Part shown: piece after piece, positions 1 to 13,333 of the stretch
How the letters are laid out: the number at the start of each line of letters is the position of its first letter
Numbering within the stretch: the first letter of the stretch is position 1
Origin: Euwallacea fornicatus
Lineage: Eukaryota; Arthropoda; Insecta; Coleoptera; Curculionidae
DNA length: 64,000 bases
Reading direction: 5' to 3'
Assembly: GCF_040115645.1 (NCBI RefSeq)
Contig: NC_089550.1
Coordinates: forward strand, 2,232,001 to 2,296,000
Position numbers and translations under genes: made by a program
The notes under the pieces: generated by a model
The model's database searches: none
What the model was told of the DNA's origin: nothing
What the model saw: the letters and a program-made list of their open reading frames with translations, nothing else

Positions 1-3000
1 AGATGTAGATGAATCCTTTCGAACATTTTTCAATTGGAAATATTACAGGCCGGAAATCGTTCAATGTAAAATTGCCTGATCCGTAATGAATTTTAATCGG
101 CATGTCCATACATGAACTGCATGTCAGTCATCGTAGCATTCGTACAAGTATTCATGATAAAAAAAAAGATTGAAAGTAACAAATTTGGAAACGAACTCAA
201 ATTAAATGACGTTCAACGTGTTTACTAGTGTTGTTTTCAAGAATCATCCTATCTCGCTACGCTCATTTTAAACGCACAATAAACATTTATGGCCTTGTGT
301 CTAGGGAACAAAGCATTTTTCCCAAAGTTGTCAAAGGAAAAAAAAATTCTTAAAGTTACTCAGAAAATTTCCCCCTAAATTTTTGCCTGACATTCAAGAA
401 ACACCCTGCATATTCCAGTTCGTCAAGTAAATAGCCATTGAAATTTGAAAGTATCAATCAATCAGCAGGTATAAAAATTTGCTTTTTTAAGCGCTACCTG
501 TACCGAAATCTTGCCACCTAACAGTACCTACACGGGACACCCGATCCTCTGCATCTGGCACCGGGTGAATTCGAGACGCGAGGCCCACCTGAAGGATAGC
601 GTGGGAGTATTATCTATTATTTCCTTACTAAGCGTATTCAAGGTCTATGAACCATGCGATATGACGTAATTCGACACTGATTTACCCTACGAGATAAATG
701 AATGTTGAGTACAGCCCTGACATGGGAGTGACAGGCAAGGAGGCGTTTCGCTCCCTGGCTATTGCCCTTTGCCTCTTTTTTTCGGCCACGTAATTACGTG
801 GAAATAAGCGTCTCGAAGTTTTTTTAAAGTCAAATTTACGAGATCATGAAGAGACCGCAATAACTGCAGCCGGATTCCTCTTGGTCGTTTTATTTGGTTG
901 CTGGTCGGTAGAGATTCGGCACCGCAGGCTTCGGTTGCCCATTATGCATGATTTTTGGCGGTTTGGCCGGTCGCCGACCTTTACAACGCACCTTTTTTGT
1001 GAGAGAGCAGAGACCGCAATGATGGCCATTTCGCGATATTGGTTAACTCTTATACTTGTGGTATTTGTAGCCATTCAAGTACTAAAATATATCCTCATTC
1101 CGACGCGAGTATAATATAAAGTTCATCACCCCGTATACTTCTGGCACACGCACTTTCTTACGCGATCAATTTTTTCCTGTGAACAGAGACACGCAACGCT
1201 CCCCGAATGGGTTGCCCATGGATTCGATCATATTTATCGCGTTTGGCTTGGAATGACATCCTGTATAGGATCAAGTTGGAGTGAGGGCTTCGGATGGGGC
1301 TAAAAATGTGTAGTCAGAAATGAAAACAAAATAATACCTCTAATCTTCCAAATGTTTTTATAACTTACAATATTTGATAATGATAACTCTTAGATCAATC
1401 CTCCAACAGAGATAGAAATCGAAGAATGGTAGAATTGTCCTGAGAAATTTAGCAGAAAGAAGTTTTCGAAGCCAAGAAAGGATGCGACTCTATTTTTATG
1501 CATGTGCAGGTAAAATGTATTGAATCAACGCAGACAGAAAACAGAAAGAAGAAAAGATTTCCAGCACTAGAGACTTTTTCCAAATAGCTAGAGAAGCTAA
1601 TTCTTCGAGAATATTTTTTGAGGCGAATTGGGCTGGTCTAGAGATTCATTCATGCAAATATTCAGAAGGTAGAGCAGTTCAAAGAACAAATAAGGATGCG
1701 TAGCAAGGTTAGAAATCTAATACCGAATAAGAGAATATTAATTATCGATATTGATGCATTTTTCTTCAAATTGTTCGCTATGTCTAGAAGCGAGTTTCTA
1801 AAAATTTGTGATGAAATTATATTAATAAACAAAAATGAAGGGGGAATAAATTATGAAACAAACATGGCTCCAAGAAATCACTTTTTGGGAAGGAAATAGC
1901 TTGGATCAAAGCAAAGAGGAATGAAGCATTTTAATTAAAAGAAGATTTAAAAAACACACATAAAGAAAAATAAAAAGCAGGTAAGTTGAAGATCAGTACA
2001 AAGTCGATATGCATCAGGAGAAAACGGAAACCTACACAAAAGAAGGTAAACAAGATTTCAAACAAATAGGAACAAGTTTATGCTAAAAATATGAAACAAA
2101 AAGGAATTCGCGGGTGGCACCTTCGGATAAAATTAAAGACAAATCTGGACAAGAAAGAGCACTTACAAAACGTGAAAATTGCAACGAAAAAATAATCAAA
2201 TTTTAGTGCTAAAATATTAAGAGATAAAAAGTGGAATATATAAAAATACATAGAGCCTTGCCTAAAAAGAGATTATCATCAAGATCAAATTATTTCCGGT
2301 TTCTTGGGCATTCTCCAACTTTTCACACCCCATACAGAGAACTACCGCTTACCCACTAACCCATATTTTCATTCATTTTCACCCTGTACATGTGAACGGT
2401 GACGTTACGGACTAACCCTGTGTCGAATAAAACAAACCGGACCGTTGCCAGATCTTCTTTGGAGCCATCTTTTAACGATTTTTTTACCGGATATTTTGCC
2501 CTCGCTGAATGAGAATAGCGGAAAATTTGGCAACACAGGAGGGTTTCCGGTTAAATTTGTACATGTCCGAAAACATGCGCGCGTCCCTGAATACTTCCGC
2601 ATGTTGGGAAACGTCTTCATAGATTTTCCCCCTTGTAATCCCGGCTCGACGCTTCACCCCCTGCCGGTGGAAACGCGAACTAAACCACAGCGTACACAAA
2701 TAATACAGACTTAATACATAAAAACGTGAAAATTTTCTACCGGGTTTCGGAGTATTGTTGAGTTTCGGCCCTGCGAAGGGTAGTTTTTCCGCCCTAAACG
2801 TGAAAAGGGCAAAAGAGGGTTACCGGCAGCACCTACGCGCTTAAATCGATTTAAAAAAATTATTGATCAAAGAAGCAGCAAACTCTCTAGTGTGGAAAAG
2901 ACATGACGACGTTCAACCCTAATGTGTTCGGTTTTTTGTGATTCACTTTTGAAGTGTTTTCGTGTCCTAATCGGTACCTTAATATCTATATATGTTTTTC

Positions 3001-3408
3001 ACATAGTTTATCTATATCCACGTTGAGTTCTCAGATCTCTAATAGTTGTTGTTAACTACCTTAGTCAAATTCCAATTGTTTATTCGTCACATTTTTATCC
3101 GAATTACGTACTTAAACTTTCGTTTTCCTATGTCTGATTCAATCTACGGTAAAAGCAATATTAAAATTAAACACACAAAAATTAGTAAATAAATTAAAAC
3201 ATTCTTATAAGACTGTTACCCAGACTGATCACCATCGGCTTGACTGAATTTACACCAGAATTTTTAATTCCAATTCGGTGTTTAAAGGGCGTTTTCGGTG
3301 TTTTTTTACTTTTGCAATCTTGATGTTCGACACGTTACGGCTTTATAAGCGACAAAGCGATTTTGATAAAAATTTTTCTCGATGCATCGGTGTCAGTAAG
3401 GTAAATAG
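1..3408. other. Upstream intron or intergenic DNA, no gene recognised
   Basis: AT-rich sequence with only short ORFs of low-complexity composition and no recognisable protein. It lies 5' of the first coding-like exon of HR3. An upstream exon carrying the initiator Met for exon A could lie here or outside the window, but I could not pick one out. Two modest GC-rich patches, around 840-1110 and 2400-2700, contain overlapping ORFs on both strands, which is typical of composition rather than coding. Confidence 0.5.
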
Positions 3409-3643
3409 CGTATAAGTCAACCTATAGTCGCCTCTTATATAACCGCGAATCAATCGGGAAAACTGGCGGCCCAACAAGAGAACCAAGTCATCACCATCGA
3501 GCTGCAGGAGGTGGAGGATGCCCCTGCGAACCACAGGGAACCCACACCCCCACCTGCACCGGTGTCCGCACAAGAGACGACGGCTTCGACGAATACGTCC
3601 TCCAGATCTACAACCACCACCTCACCCCCTAATACTATGACAG
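3409..3643 (+). CDS. HR3: HR3 alternative N-terminal exon A (left end uncertain)
   Basis: The open frame begins after an in-frame TAG at 3406 and runs to a donor (AG|GTAATT) at 3644, ending with one extra base (G). That phase matches the DBD exon at 59,060, giving NTMT-A-QIEIIPC across the junction. The peptide contains ENQVITIELQEVEDAP, then a Pro/Ser/Thr-rich tail (EPTPPPAPVSAQETTASTNT and a run of Ser/Thr), as in a disordered receptor A/B region. Codons are rich in third-position G and C, unlike the AT-rich flanks. No in-frame ATG precedes the one at 3637, so the exon is probably internal, with the acceptor at 3408, 3416 or 3427 and the Met in an upstream exon. Alternatively only ATG 3637 is used, adding just two residues before the shared sequence. 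That it belongs to HR3 is inferred from strand, phase and position; I do not recognise the peptide itself. Confidence 0.5.
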
Positions 3644-6600
3644 GTAATTTACCCCAATAGTAAAAAATTTCCGGTATAACTCGTTGATGTATGATGGACA
3701 TATTTTAAATTAATAGAGATTTCTATTGAGGATACGCTCGACATTAAATTAATGTAAAACTTGAGAATAAACTAAGCCTAGATGACTGTATCGGGAGGAT
3801 AACCCCCATAGAAGTAAATACAGGGATTTTAACTCTTATTTCGTTTCCATGGGAACTATCCACCGGGGAATGTTATTATCACTAGGTGATGACCCTAAGG
3901 CAATATACCACCTAAAAGTTGGTATCCTAATTATGGGATAGTGAACGATCAATTTCACAATAGCGCATGATTTCAAATTTTATTTTAAGGACTGTAATCA
4001 TAAACCTAACCCTAAACGAGCTTTACACAGGGTGTCACAGAAATTGATAATATAAAGTTCGTCAACAGTGGTGGAAAGACGGGTGTTGAGGATCTACTGA
4101 TAATTCGATGAAAAAATTAAACACGTTAAAAAAAAAGAAAAATGATCATCATTACGGTATGGAGCACCGAATTATCGACCAAGTGTCCTTTGATATTGTT
4201 TTTCCGTTCCGCCTTGAATTCGAGTTTTGCGATTTATTACACCTGAGAAGGCTGTAGTTGGGCTGTGATTTATAGAGTGATTTATAATTCTAATATAATA
4301 GTATGTCATTATTCAATGAAAATCACATGCACAATAGAATGTTTAAATATTCTTGAATTTTCCTTATTAGGGCTCCGCTCCTTATCTGTTTTTTAGGCAA
4401 ATTCTCTCTTATCGAAAAACTCTTATGTCCTTATAGAATTTCCTTCGCATGACACCAAATCGTTTTCGATCTCTTTATATAGTTAGTATTAAATTAATTG
4501 CACTTCACTGGTTCTGGGTTGACCAAGCAGTGGCGCCCTTCGGAATAATACGTACGAATATTCCCAAAGTAAAATGTTAAAACACGGAAAAATGATTATC
4601 AACAGCTTTACCGGGACCGTTTCAACGATCCACTCCTTAGCTCTCTCATTTTTTCAAGTAAAATTTCGGATTTGACAGCGCCATCATGCAATCGAAAAGT
4701 TCTCTATATTCCAGAGGCGTATGGCGGAACATTTATGTAAATTTGCAAATTTTAAATTTTGCTCATGTAGATGGACAGGCACTTATAGTGGACGCCATTC
4801 GTTATACTCCTTGACCGTTTTCCTTTTGCACGTGGTTCTGATTACGGTTGACAGATGGCGAATTCAGGTATCCGCCCCAGTACACAGTGCACACTCAACA
4901 CGGCTATATAGCTGCACTACGTGATTGTCCTTGTCTCACTATGATGTTTGGTGACATGTTAGATGGATGCATTTAGCTTTCGCTCGCTCCACGTTGCCTC
5001 ACTGATGCGAGTGCCCGAATTCGTCATCTGTCTCTCGCTCGAATGCGGCTTGCCTGAGAAAGTTAATTTAAGTTAAAAATCAAAGAATTTAAGCGAGAGG
5101 TGTTTTACGGCCACCCGACCAAGTAAAGTTTTTCGATGGTTCGCCGAAGCCTTTTACACCCCTTACTAATGATTTTGGGGGTAGTGGCCGACAAATCAAT
5201 AATTTTGACACCTCGCTGAACCTTTGGTTTCCAAAATAACATCTTCCGGCTGTCTCGGAAACACGTTAGCTTCAGCTAAGTTATTGATAGGGACATATTG
5301 AGCGTAACTGACTAATACCAAAAAACATTTGTCATCAAAATTTTATGTTTATGTTCAATTTTTTAAGTTTTCTCGCTGATTAATCAACGCAACACGTAAT
5401 GCTTTTAACGCACAGCTTAAGGATAGTGCTAATTTTCTAAGGATCATTTAGAACGGGTTATGGATATTTCGTACGTGGTCGTGGGAAACAACATACCACT
5501 TAATAGTTTTTGTTGTTTGCTGTACATTAAATTTCTAATTCCAGAGGATACTAGAAGGAAATGGAACAAAAAAGACACGAGCTAAAACGGAAAACGAGGG
5601 TTCCATCATTTCAAATTTGTTGTTTGGCACTCAGGGAATGATAGATCATACGTCGATCGATCTATCATTTAGTTTCTCTCCATTCCCATTTCATAGACCC
5701 ATCAGACCATCTCAGGAACCGTTAGACGTATACAGTTATAGCCATTTTTTGCATAGTCAAGTATCTTCGTCTATATTAATCTGAAGTCAACCGCAATTCT
5801 GTCATATTTTGCAAATTTTCGATGACGTCCCGGAATCTTGTATTCAAGGACACTCAGCGCGTTTTAGTTCCAGCTTCTTCTACATTCGAGCAGTTTTTTA
5901 AGGTTTATATGTTATTCTTCGAGTTACTTCTACGATCAAATAAATTATTTAGAAGTGTCAGTATATACATTCCAAGGCACCCATCGAATCCAGTGATTTT
6001 TCCAGTGGAGGAGATCCGAGAACCAACATAACGGATCTAGTTAGGAGTGACAAGACTCATCATCCTAATGTGAGTGGTGAAATATCGATACACAAGGAAG
6101 TTGGAAGAAAGAGCCTACATTTCCCTTATCCAACCGATAATTAATTATAGACGACCATCGGCAGCGGCGGCCATGAAAACCATTTCCAATTAATATCTCA
6201 CGGTACCGCCTTATTAAGGCAACAATATGCAGATGCGCCAGGCTCTATCCAATCATTATGCAACATTACTCAATAGTGAGAAATGAAATTACGCACACAC
6301 ATCGTTTATTATGGGAATCACGATTCGGCCTAACCGGCTGACGGATAGCGGTACCACCGCACTGGGTTACCAGCGCCTCCTGGGTACAGTTATACAGCCC
6401 GTTAGGTTCGCTGTTTGACGGTACGCGCCGCGCCTTTGTGCCGTTTTACCTCTTTCGATTCTTCGTCTTCTTCTCTCCATCTTCTGCCGTTTAGTCCAAC
6501 AAGGTCGTGCCGCAGTTGGCACTGGGTGAATAGATCGTTGACTTTTGCCATGTCGGTGCCGTGTAAATATGAGGTGTGACGCTGTAATGTGCTGTGAATG

Positions 6601-9600
6601 AGGTTGTAGTCATTCTTGATTACGAAAGGAGAGGCTGTATCAATAGAATCTTTTGTCTCAAGAAATGCCTTTTGTTAGATCAGGTGTTTGATCACCAATT
6701 ATCCATTTCCATCAACTTTTCACAATCTGGAAAGTTCTGATTAGACTCCTCAATTTGCATTAAAATGAAGAAATCTTAATCGGCTTCAGTGGAACGAGTT
6801 CAAGTAATTCAAAACGTTATGTTTTAAGACTGGTGAAGCTTTTCATATAACCATTAATAAAAGCAAAATGAGATGCGAAATGAGATAAGTTAGGTACCTC
6901 AACACATGAATAGATAAAATTGAAATTCAGAAGTTGGACAGTTGTAATATATTCCCCCCGATTTCAAAACCGTTTTCATTTGCAAGTTTTTCCATATCAT
7001 TTCAATCACGAAAATTGGTGAACTGAAGCAAAATTAGCTGGAAATCGAACAAAATTCAAAACGTGTTTAACTTTCGTTGCGTCATTGTAAATATGAGTTT
7101 ATCAATAATCTAAGAATTTAGAAATTCAGAAAATATGCGGTTAACTCCATTAGTTCAAAAAGTGATTAAATAAAATATAAAAACAATAAAAGATGGTAAG
7201 GGAATGAGAAAAATATATGATATTGAAAAATTAGATTGACTTTGGCACAGCGTATCATATTTTAAACCATTTTTGATACGATGATGATTTTCAAAAATTC
7301 TATGGTTTGTAGGTGACATCGTACGTCCGGAAATTGGCAAACCTTCAAATTCGGTGACATTTTCAGGGAAATGATTCAGGATAAAAAAACAAAACAACTT
7401 CATTGTGCAAATATTAAAAAATAAAAGAGAAACGTAAAAAGCAAAAAAAAACAAACCACAGACACTTTAAACATTTTAAATGAATCTTTTTTCATTACTT
7501 TAAAATTTTCTACGTAATTTTATATATCTCAGCGTATTTAATACCTGCGAATAACTAATAACAGTGCATGTATCATAATAGTGTTCAAAATTATTCAAAT
7601 AGAGCTCAGAAAAGAGAAAAATACCAACTAAGAAACTAAGAACATAAATCTGGGAAAACATGGCAAAGAGAAACTGGTAGAACGTGGCAATAAAACACTG
7701 GTAGAACGTGGTATGACTAAAGCTAAAGACATGCAAATAAATAAAGATGAAATCTAGCATTAGTATGTACTAAATAATGTGCAAAAGTGCTTTAGATAAC
7801 CCTAAAATGAAGCACATTAAAAACTGAAAAATAATTATAAGATTATGACCTAAAAAAATTGATCAAATTAAATAAACTAAGAAAATAGGAAACTAAAACT
7901 TTGGACGCGAAACTCAACAATTATACAAAAAAGGGGGTCAAACGAATCAAGAGAAATAAAACATTTGAAATCCAGATCAAAAATTTAAATAATCTCAACA
8001 GATTTTTAAAGCAAGTTCGACGTGGTAAAAATAACGAAGAAACGAAGATATATCAGATATATGTATGTATATGTAAGTCTTCCTAGAAAATAAAGATAAA
8101 ATAAAAAATCCAAACAACTAATGGAGGATTGACTTTTGACAAACAAATATAACAATTTATACAAACAACTGACAGATGTTGACAGTACCACACACAGCTG
8201 ACATTACACCCCGTGCGGTCACATAGCACTATTTTAAAACTGGATTCATTTTCAATAAATTTGTTCGTGTTCAGACTCTTTTGAAATTGACAAACAATAA
8301 GTTCAAGTTAAAATGTTATAATTGTTTATCATTGTTACAAATATTATCTTTTATCATTGTTGCAATATTTGGCCGGTGTGTACCTTTCCTATGCCCATGA
8401 GTAACAGAATCTTGCAAAATAGTTTAAAATTGTCCGAAAACACGCACGCGCAGCAGAATTCGCAAAAAAAATCACAAAACAATGAGCTTAAACCTGATGA
8501 TTACGAATTTCATAGCTCTCAATTTAATTTGAATATGACCGAATGGAACAGAATTCGCAATTCTTCAGTATATAGACCTGGCTGAAACATTAACTCGCCC
8601 ACCAACAGGTATTTTCTCCAAATTTAAAAAACCGATAAAAATCGCATAGCAATCGTGCAACGTCGCATTAAGCCAAGAATCCAGCCGTGCGTTGCAGGAA
8701 CGCCGTTTCGTGTCCGCAGAGTAGGCGAACTTTTCATGTGACGTCACTGCTCTTCCGCGTACGTCACGCGAGGGCAATAAACTGCCTTGAAAGGTCGGGT
8801 TTGGATAAAACGCGAGTCGTACTGCCGCTACCGTCCGCTAGATGGCTACACTGCAATTCATGCGATTCATTAAGAGATCAGTATTCTGCCATTCACAGAG
8901 AGATGGCGATACTATTGAAATTACTTTTATAATATTTGTAACGTAATGATAATCTGAAAGTAATTATTATAATTGTACCAAGAGCATTAACGGATTTTTT
9001 TAACCCATGAATATCTCGACATCGAGAAGAGTATTAAAATGCATATGTATTAGTAGACATTTTTCGCTTTTAAAGGCTTATTACTAAACTCACTGCACCT
9101 GTTAAACTCTCACAAATTGGCTGCCACCGAATTCTTTTTGTAATGATATAGACCCAAATTGCCCTAGATCGTTATAAAATACCAATTAAAATTATTTATT
9201 AAGGCTTAATAGATTGTTAGCATAATAAATTTTCTTGTGAATAAAACGAGTGTGACAGTGGCAGCGTTCGATATTCTGTCTACAAAGTTTTACACCGGCG
9301 TATAGAGCTAAGCCATTGAATATTGAATTGTTTTCGAGATTTATTAATTAATGGGTGCGTAGAGGGGATAAAAACCGATATTTTACGCAACACTCGGCGA
9401 CTTCAAAGTGGGTTTTTTCGGTCGACCCTGTACGGGCTCCTTAACGTATGTATGTCGATATATCGGCGGGCAAGTACAGACAGGACGTCGAACGCAAACC
9501 AAAAATGAAAGTTTATTAATCAATACAACAATCTCAAAATTAACATAATCACTTTCAAAATTTCGTAATCAAATGAGCGGCATGTGGATGAAAATAAACG

Positions 9601-11769
9601 AGTAGTAACAAAAGAATTCCTGTTCATAATGGCTCGTGTAAGGAGCCTAAATGGCAATTAGGAGATTATTTGCTTCGGCCTTTTTAGATTCGTTGTATGC
9701 GATTTTTTAATACTTTGCCTTGGTAGGATTGAAAAGAGTCTGTGTTCATGGGAATATTGACTTTTTTTAACCAAATTTTAGGTACCAATAAAGCAAGTGC
9801 CAACTAGAATTATTACACTGGCAAATGTCAAGTTTGATTGGTCTACAGACGGAACCACAAGTCCCAAGCGATGACGTCACTTGAAAAAATGGGCGAGCAG
9901 TCTAAGTATTCCTTAATCTTTGGTTTGACACGCTCAAATTATACACTAATTTTAAGCTCATGTTTTAGAATGCTTAAGCAAAAATTGAAATATATCACGC
10001 AATGTAGATCATAAAAATAATATTATGCTTGCAAATGACGTAATTAAATTGATGGATCGCATTATTAAAAGACATAACCTCATTTACCTCAAGACCTCAT
10101 GGTGAGAATAACCTGTCACACTGCGCATATAAAAACGACAGTGCCATAGATTCCCTAAAACGTGTGTAAAGGGGGAAAAATCGCAAAACTTGCATTTTGA
10201 GTTAAGTGCATAACTTAGTTTTAGACCGATGTATTATATCTTAATTTAGGTTCAACTTAGTTGTTGGAGTTTATTTTTAAAATCAGAACTTTCAAAAATT
10301 CTCATAGTGGTTTATGAAACTTGAGGGAATTAAGTGAACTTATTTTGCATATTAAGTTTTTTAAAATCTGTTTTATCAAAAAAAAAAAACTAATATGAAA
10401 CCATGAGATTTGCATCACAGAAAATTATGACGAAAAATAATGAGGTTCGAACGGTTAAACTCGGTTTTATATGGCCCCTCCTCGCTAGGTCCGTAGGTGT
10501 CTTTGCACAGGATAAAATGTGTGCAGAGAAAAAAGATGGAATGACAAGCAGATGACCATGGGATAACGCAGATGGCCCCAGAAAGAAACACATGGTTACG
10601 TAACTCACGTCGTCGTGGTAGTCTGCAACAGTTTTGTAGAAATTTTAATTTTTTTTTCGCGAAAATTAAACAAAATCCATAAAACCTACGTAACTTCTTA
10701 AAAAAATTATTTCAAAAACTAAACTCAAAAAAATGATTTCCTGATTACGCTGGTGTATGACGTATCTCTGGAAACAAATGAAGTCATAAAGTTACCTATT
10801 ACGGTCCGAATGGTTTACGAAGGTCGCTACGTCATGATAACCCCGTTGAATCGTGCGGTAAATGGTGACGTAGTGGTGTGCCCTTAAATCGGTTTTATCG
10901 GACTCCACATGGCGGCCTTCTGTTCAAGAACTAGTGCCAATTTTAACGGAATGCCGGCAATTGCTTGCTACAGCCAATACTTCATGATCAAAGAAAGTAA
11001 TTTAGTTTTCACATTTTTCTTAACCGAAAATCTGACAACATTGTGACGTTACGCGATATATTTAGCAGTGACAATGACACACTCACAAGCTGCAATGTCA
11101 TTGGGAGGTCACTCCACCAATTCAAGTTCTTATTGGTTTACTCAAGGGTGAAGTCATGGCGACGTTCCAAATTCTTTCCAGATTGTAATCAAAATTAACG
11201 TTTTAAAAAAAAATCGTTTATTTTTGCAATAAATAATATAAGCGTCGTAATAGACAGTATATGGTTGCATATTATACAATGTAAACTAATCTTCTTTCAT
11301 ATCTGAAGATTGTGATGTAAAAGAAATCATTACTTGGACATTGACTAATGATAGTTGTTATTTCTTTTTCAGGTAAGCAGTCTCACATGGGCGATAAACG
11401 TCGTGCAAATGTCATGTATGTATACGTAAGTGTATAGTTATGTCTGATTTGGTGGTGTGGCTAAAACACTTTCTAATTCTTTAACAATTTGTTTTGTGAG
11501 AGTTTAGTTGATATTTGTCCTGATGCGAATCTGTGGCAAACATGAAAAAGGAGCCTTACGAAAATTTCTGAAAATGTTATACAGTTTTTTTTCTTTTTGC
11601 AGTGTGTAATATTACCCTAATAATTGGATATGTGATACGACATACTACATCGCGTATAACATAAGATGTTCTTATGTGTATCTCTGTTCGTCATGACTTG
11701 CACGATAGAAGCCTTAAAAAAGACATGTAATCAAATAGTGAAGTAAAACCGAAATAATGTACCTACGTG

Positions 11770-13333
11770 TACAGGGTGGTTCGTAATGAACCGTCCCATT
11801 TTTGTTTAGTTATTGGAGCGTCGACCACTTGTTTTAACTTTCATTAAAACCCGTTCTAACATCTTTTTTAAGTTCTGTGATACTAGGTCCTTTTGAATTT
11901 TACTGCCCAGAAAAGAATACTTTTGCTTTTACTTTACTACTAAAATCAGCTGGCACGGCCATAGGGAGAGGTGGAATGGCCGAAGATCCAAAATTAGCAT
12001 ATTATTAAAATATTGGATTATACTGATAGAAAGTTCATTTCAACAATTTTTCTTCCATAGATAGAAACTTCATTCATGGAGAAAGACTAGAGTAAAATCT
12101 CTGGTTAAGTCATGAACGAAAATTAAAACTAAGTGAATGTGGATGACAATAGAAATTACGAAGTAATAAATCCCAACTATGACTCCTGAAGGTAATATAC
12201 ATGGCGATTCATTAAAATGATACAAACTAAAACTGAAGATACTGCACGTCAAACTGTGCCGATTGGAGAAAATATGTCTTGTCCGAAACTTGATAGTTTC
12301 GGATATACAGGGTATTGAAAATTAAAACTTTAATTAATTTTGTCGGTCATTATCATACAAATTTGCAAAGTCACGTTTTTTACGTGACAAATAAAATATG
12401 TGTTACAATTTCCGCGTTGCTAATAGAGGGCACCACTTACAATTAGCATCTCTAGATTTATATGTTTTTGGGCTTATGTAGGAAACTGTGTCCTCTACTC
12501 CTGTAAACCCCCAAAAAGAACTTATAAGGTGAATACGAAATTCCGCTCTTAGAATAATTGGTTAGAATTTAAGGGATGTTCAGCGGTCTTTATGACGACG
12601 TTCCAATTTGTGTGTAGAACGTAATGGCGATCATTTCGAACAATTTCTGTATTAATAACAATTTTATATTAATTTGAATTACCTCGTTGTCGAATAAATT
12701 ATCGCTGTCTAATTTATTGTGTATTTAAAGTTGCTGTTGTCCTGTTGTCTATTATTATTTTTTATTTCTTTTCTGTTAAAAATCCGCTTTACTCTTAGAT
12801 CGTCGATCAATAAAACCTTACTCCGGTTTCCCCATAGCAGTGTGTCAGAAAATGTGAGGTCAGTAGAATGTCAGAAGTACACCAAACCAACTCGATGAAA
12901 AAAGCAGCATGCATTACGTCATCATTTTGCAAATAACTGAAAAACGTTGACAGACGCTAAAATGGTCGTAACACATAAAAGTTTTTAAATTGAAAACGCA
13001 ATTAAAATCTTTAAATTGCGGTGCATCACAAGTAAGTTTTGGGAGATGAAACAGGCCATAACCCCAAAAAATATAACCCTGTAGAGTTTCGCGATCGTCT
13101 ACTATTATCTCATCATGTAGACCCTAAAGAGTACCTTATGCCCAAAAGTGGAATTGAATAGCTGAAAGAGTTTGGGAGCTATAAGAAATAAATCGAAAAA
13201 AATATAAAACTTCAACATCCTGCATTTTCTTAACAAAGCATTTCTCGGATATAGTTCATATAGCAAACTAATACTATTTTTATGCGCAAAATGCGTGGTT
13301 AAAATCCTGCTAAAAAAATCCGGCCACCCTGTA
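11770..13333. mobile_element. Candidate nonautonomous DNA transposon with TA-flanked inverted ends
   Basis: The left end reads TACAGGGTGG (11770-11779) and the right end is its exact inverse, CCACCCTGTA (13324-13333). This fits CAGGGTGG termini inserted at TA, as in Tc1/mariner-type elements. Beyond 10 bp the ends diverge. A second, inner pair, TACAGGGT at 12306 and ACCCTGTA at 13076, suggests a related element nested inside. There is no transposase-like ORF. The family assignment is an inference from the ends only. Confidence 0.4.
12306..13083. mobile_element. Candidate inner element nested within the 11.8-13.3 kb repeat
   Basis: TACAGGGT at 12306-12313 and its inverse ACCCTGTA at 13076-13083 bound about 780 bp of noncoding DNA inside the larger candidate. 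The match is only 8 bp, or 10 bp if the next AT/AT is included. The pairing could be accidental, because the motif is frequent in this window. Confidence 0.25.

Noticed and set aside
3343..3701. Minus-strand ORFs of 76 and 83 codons opposite exon A
   Set aside because: They are the shadow of the G/C-biased + strand frame. The + strand has the splice donor and the HR3-compatible phase.
7155..7760. Two minus-strand ORFs of 99 and 86 codons
   Set aside because: Phe/Ile/Tyr-rich products of an A-rich + strand, which depletes stops on the other strand. No domain.
8322..8585. 87-codon + strand ORF with a polar, Asn/Gln-rich product
   Set aside because: Composition follows A-rich DNA. It has no ATG at the listed start, no homolog known to me, and no regulatory context.
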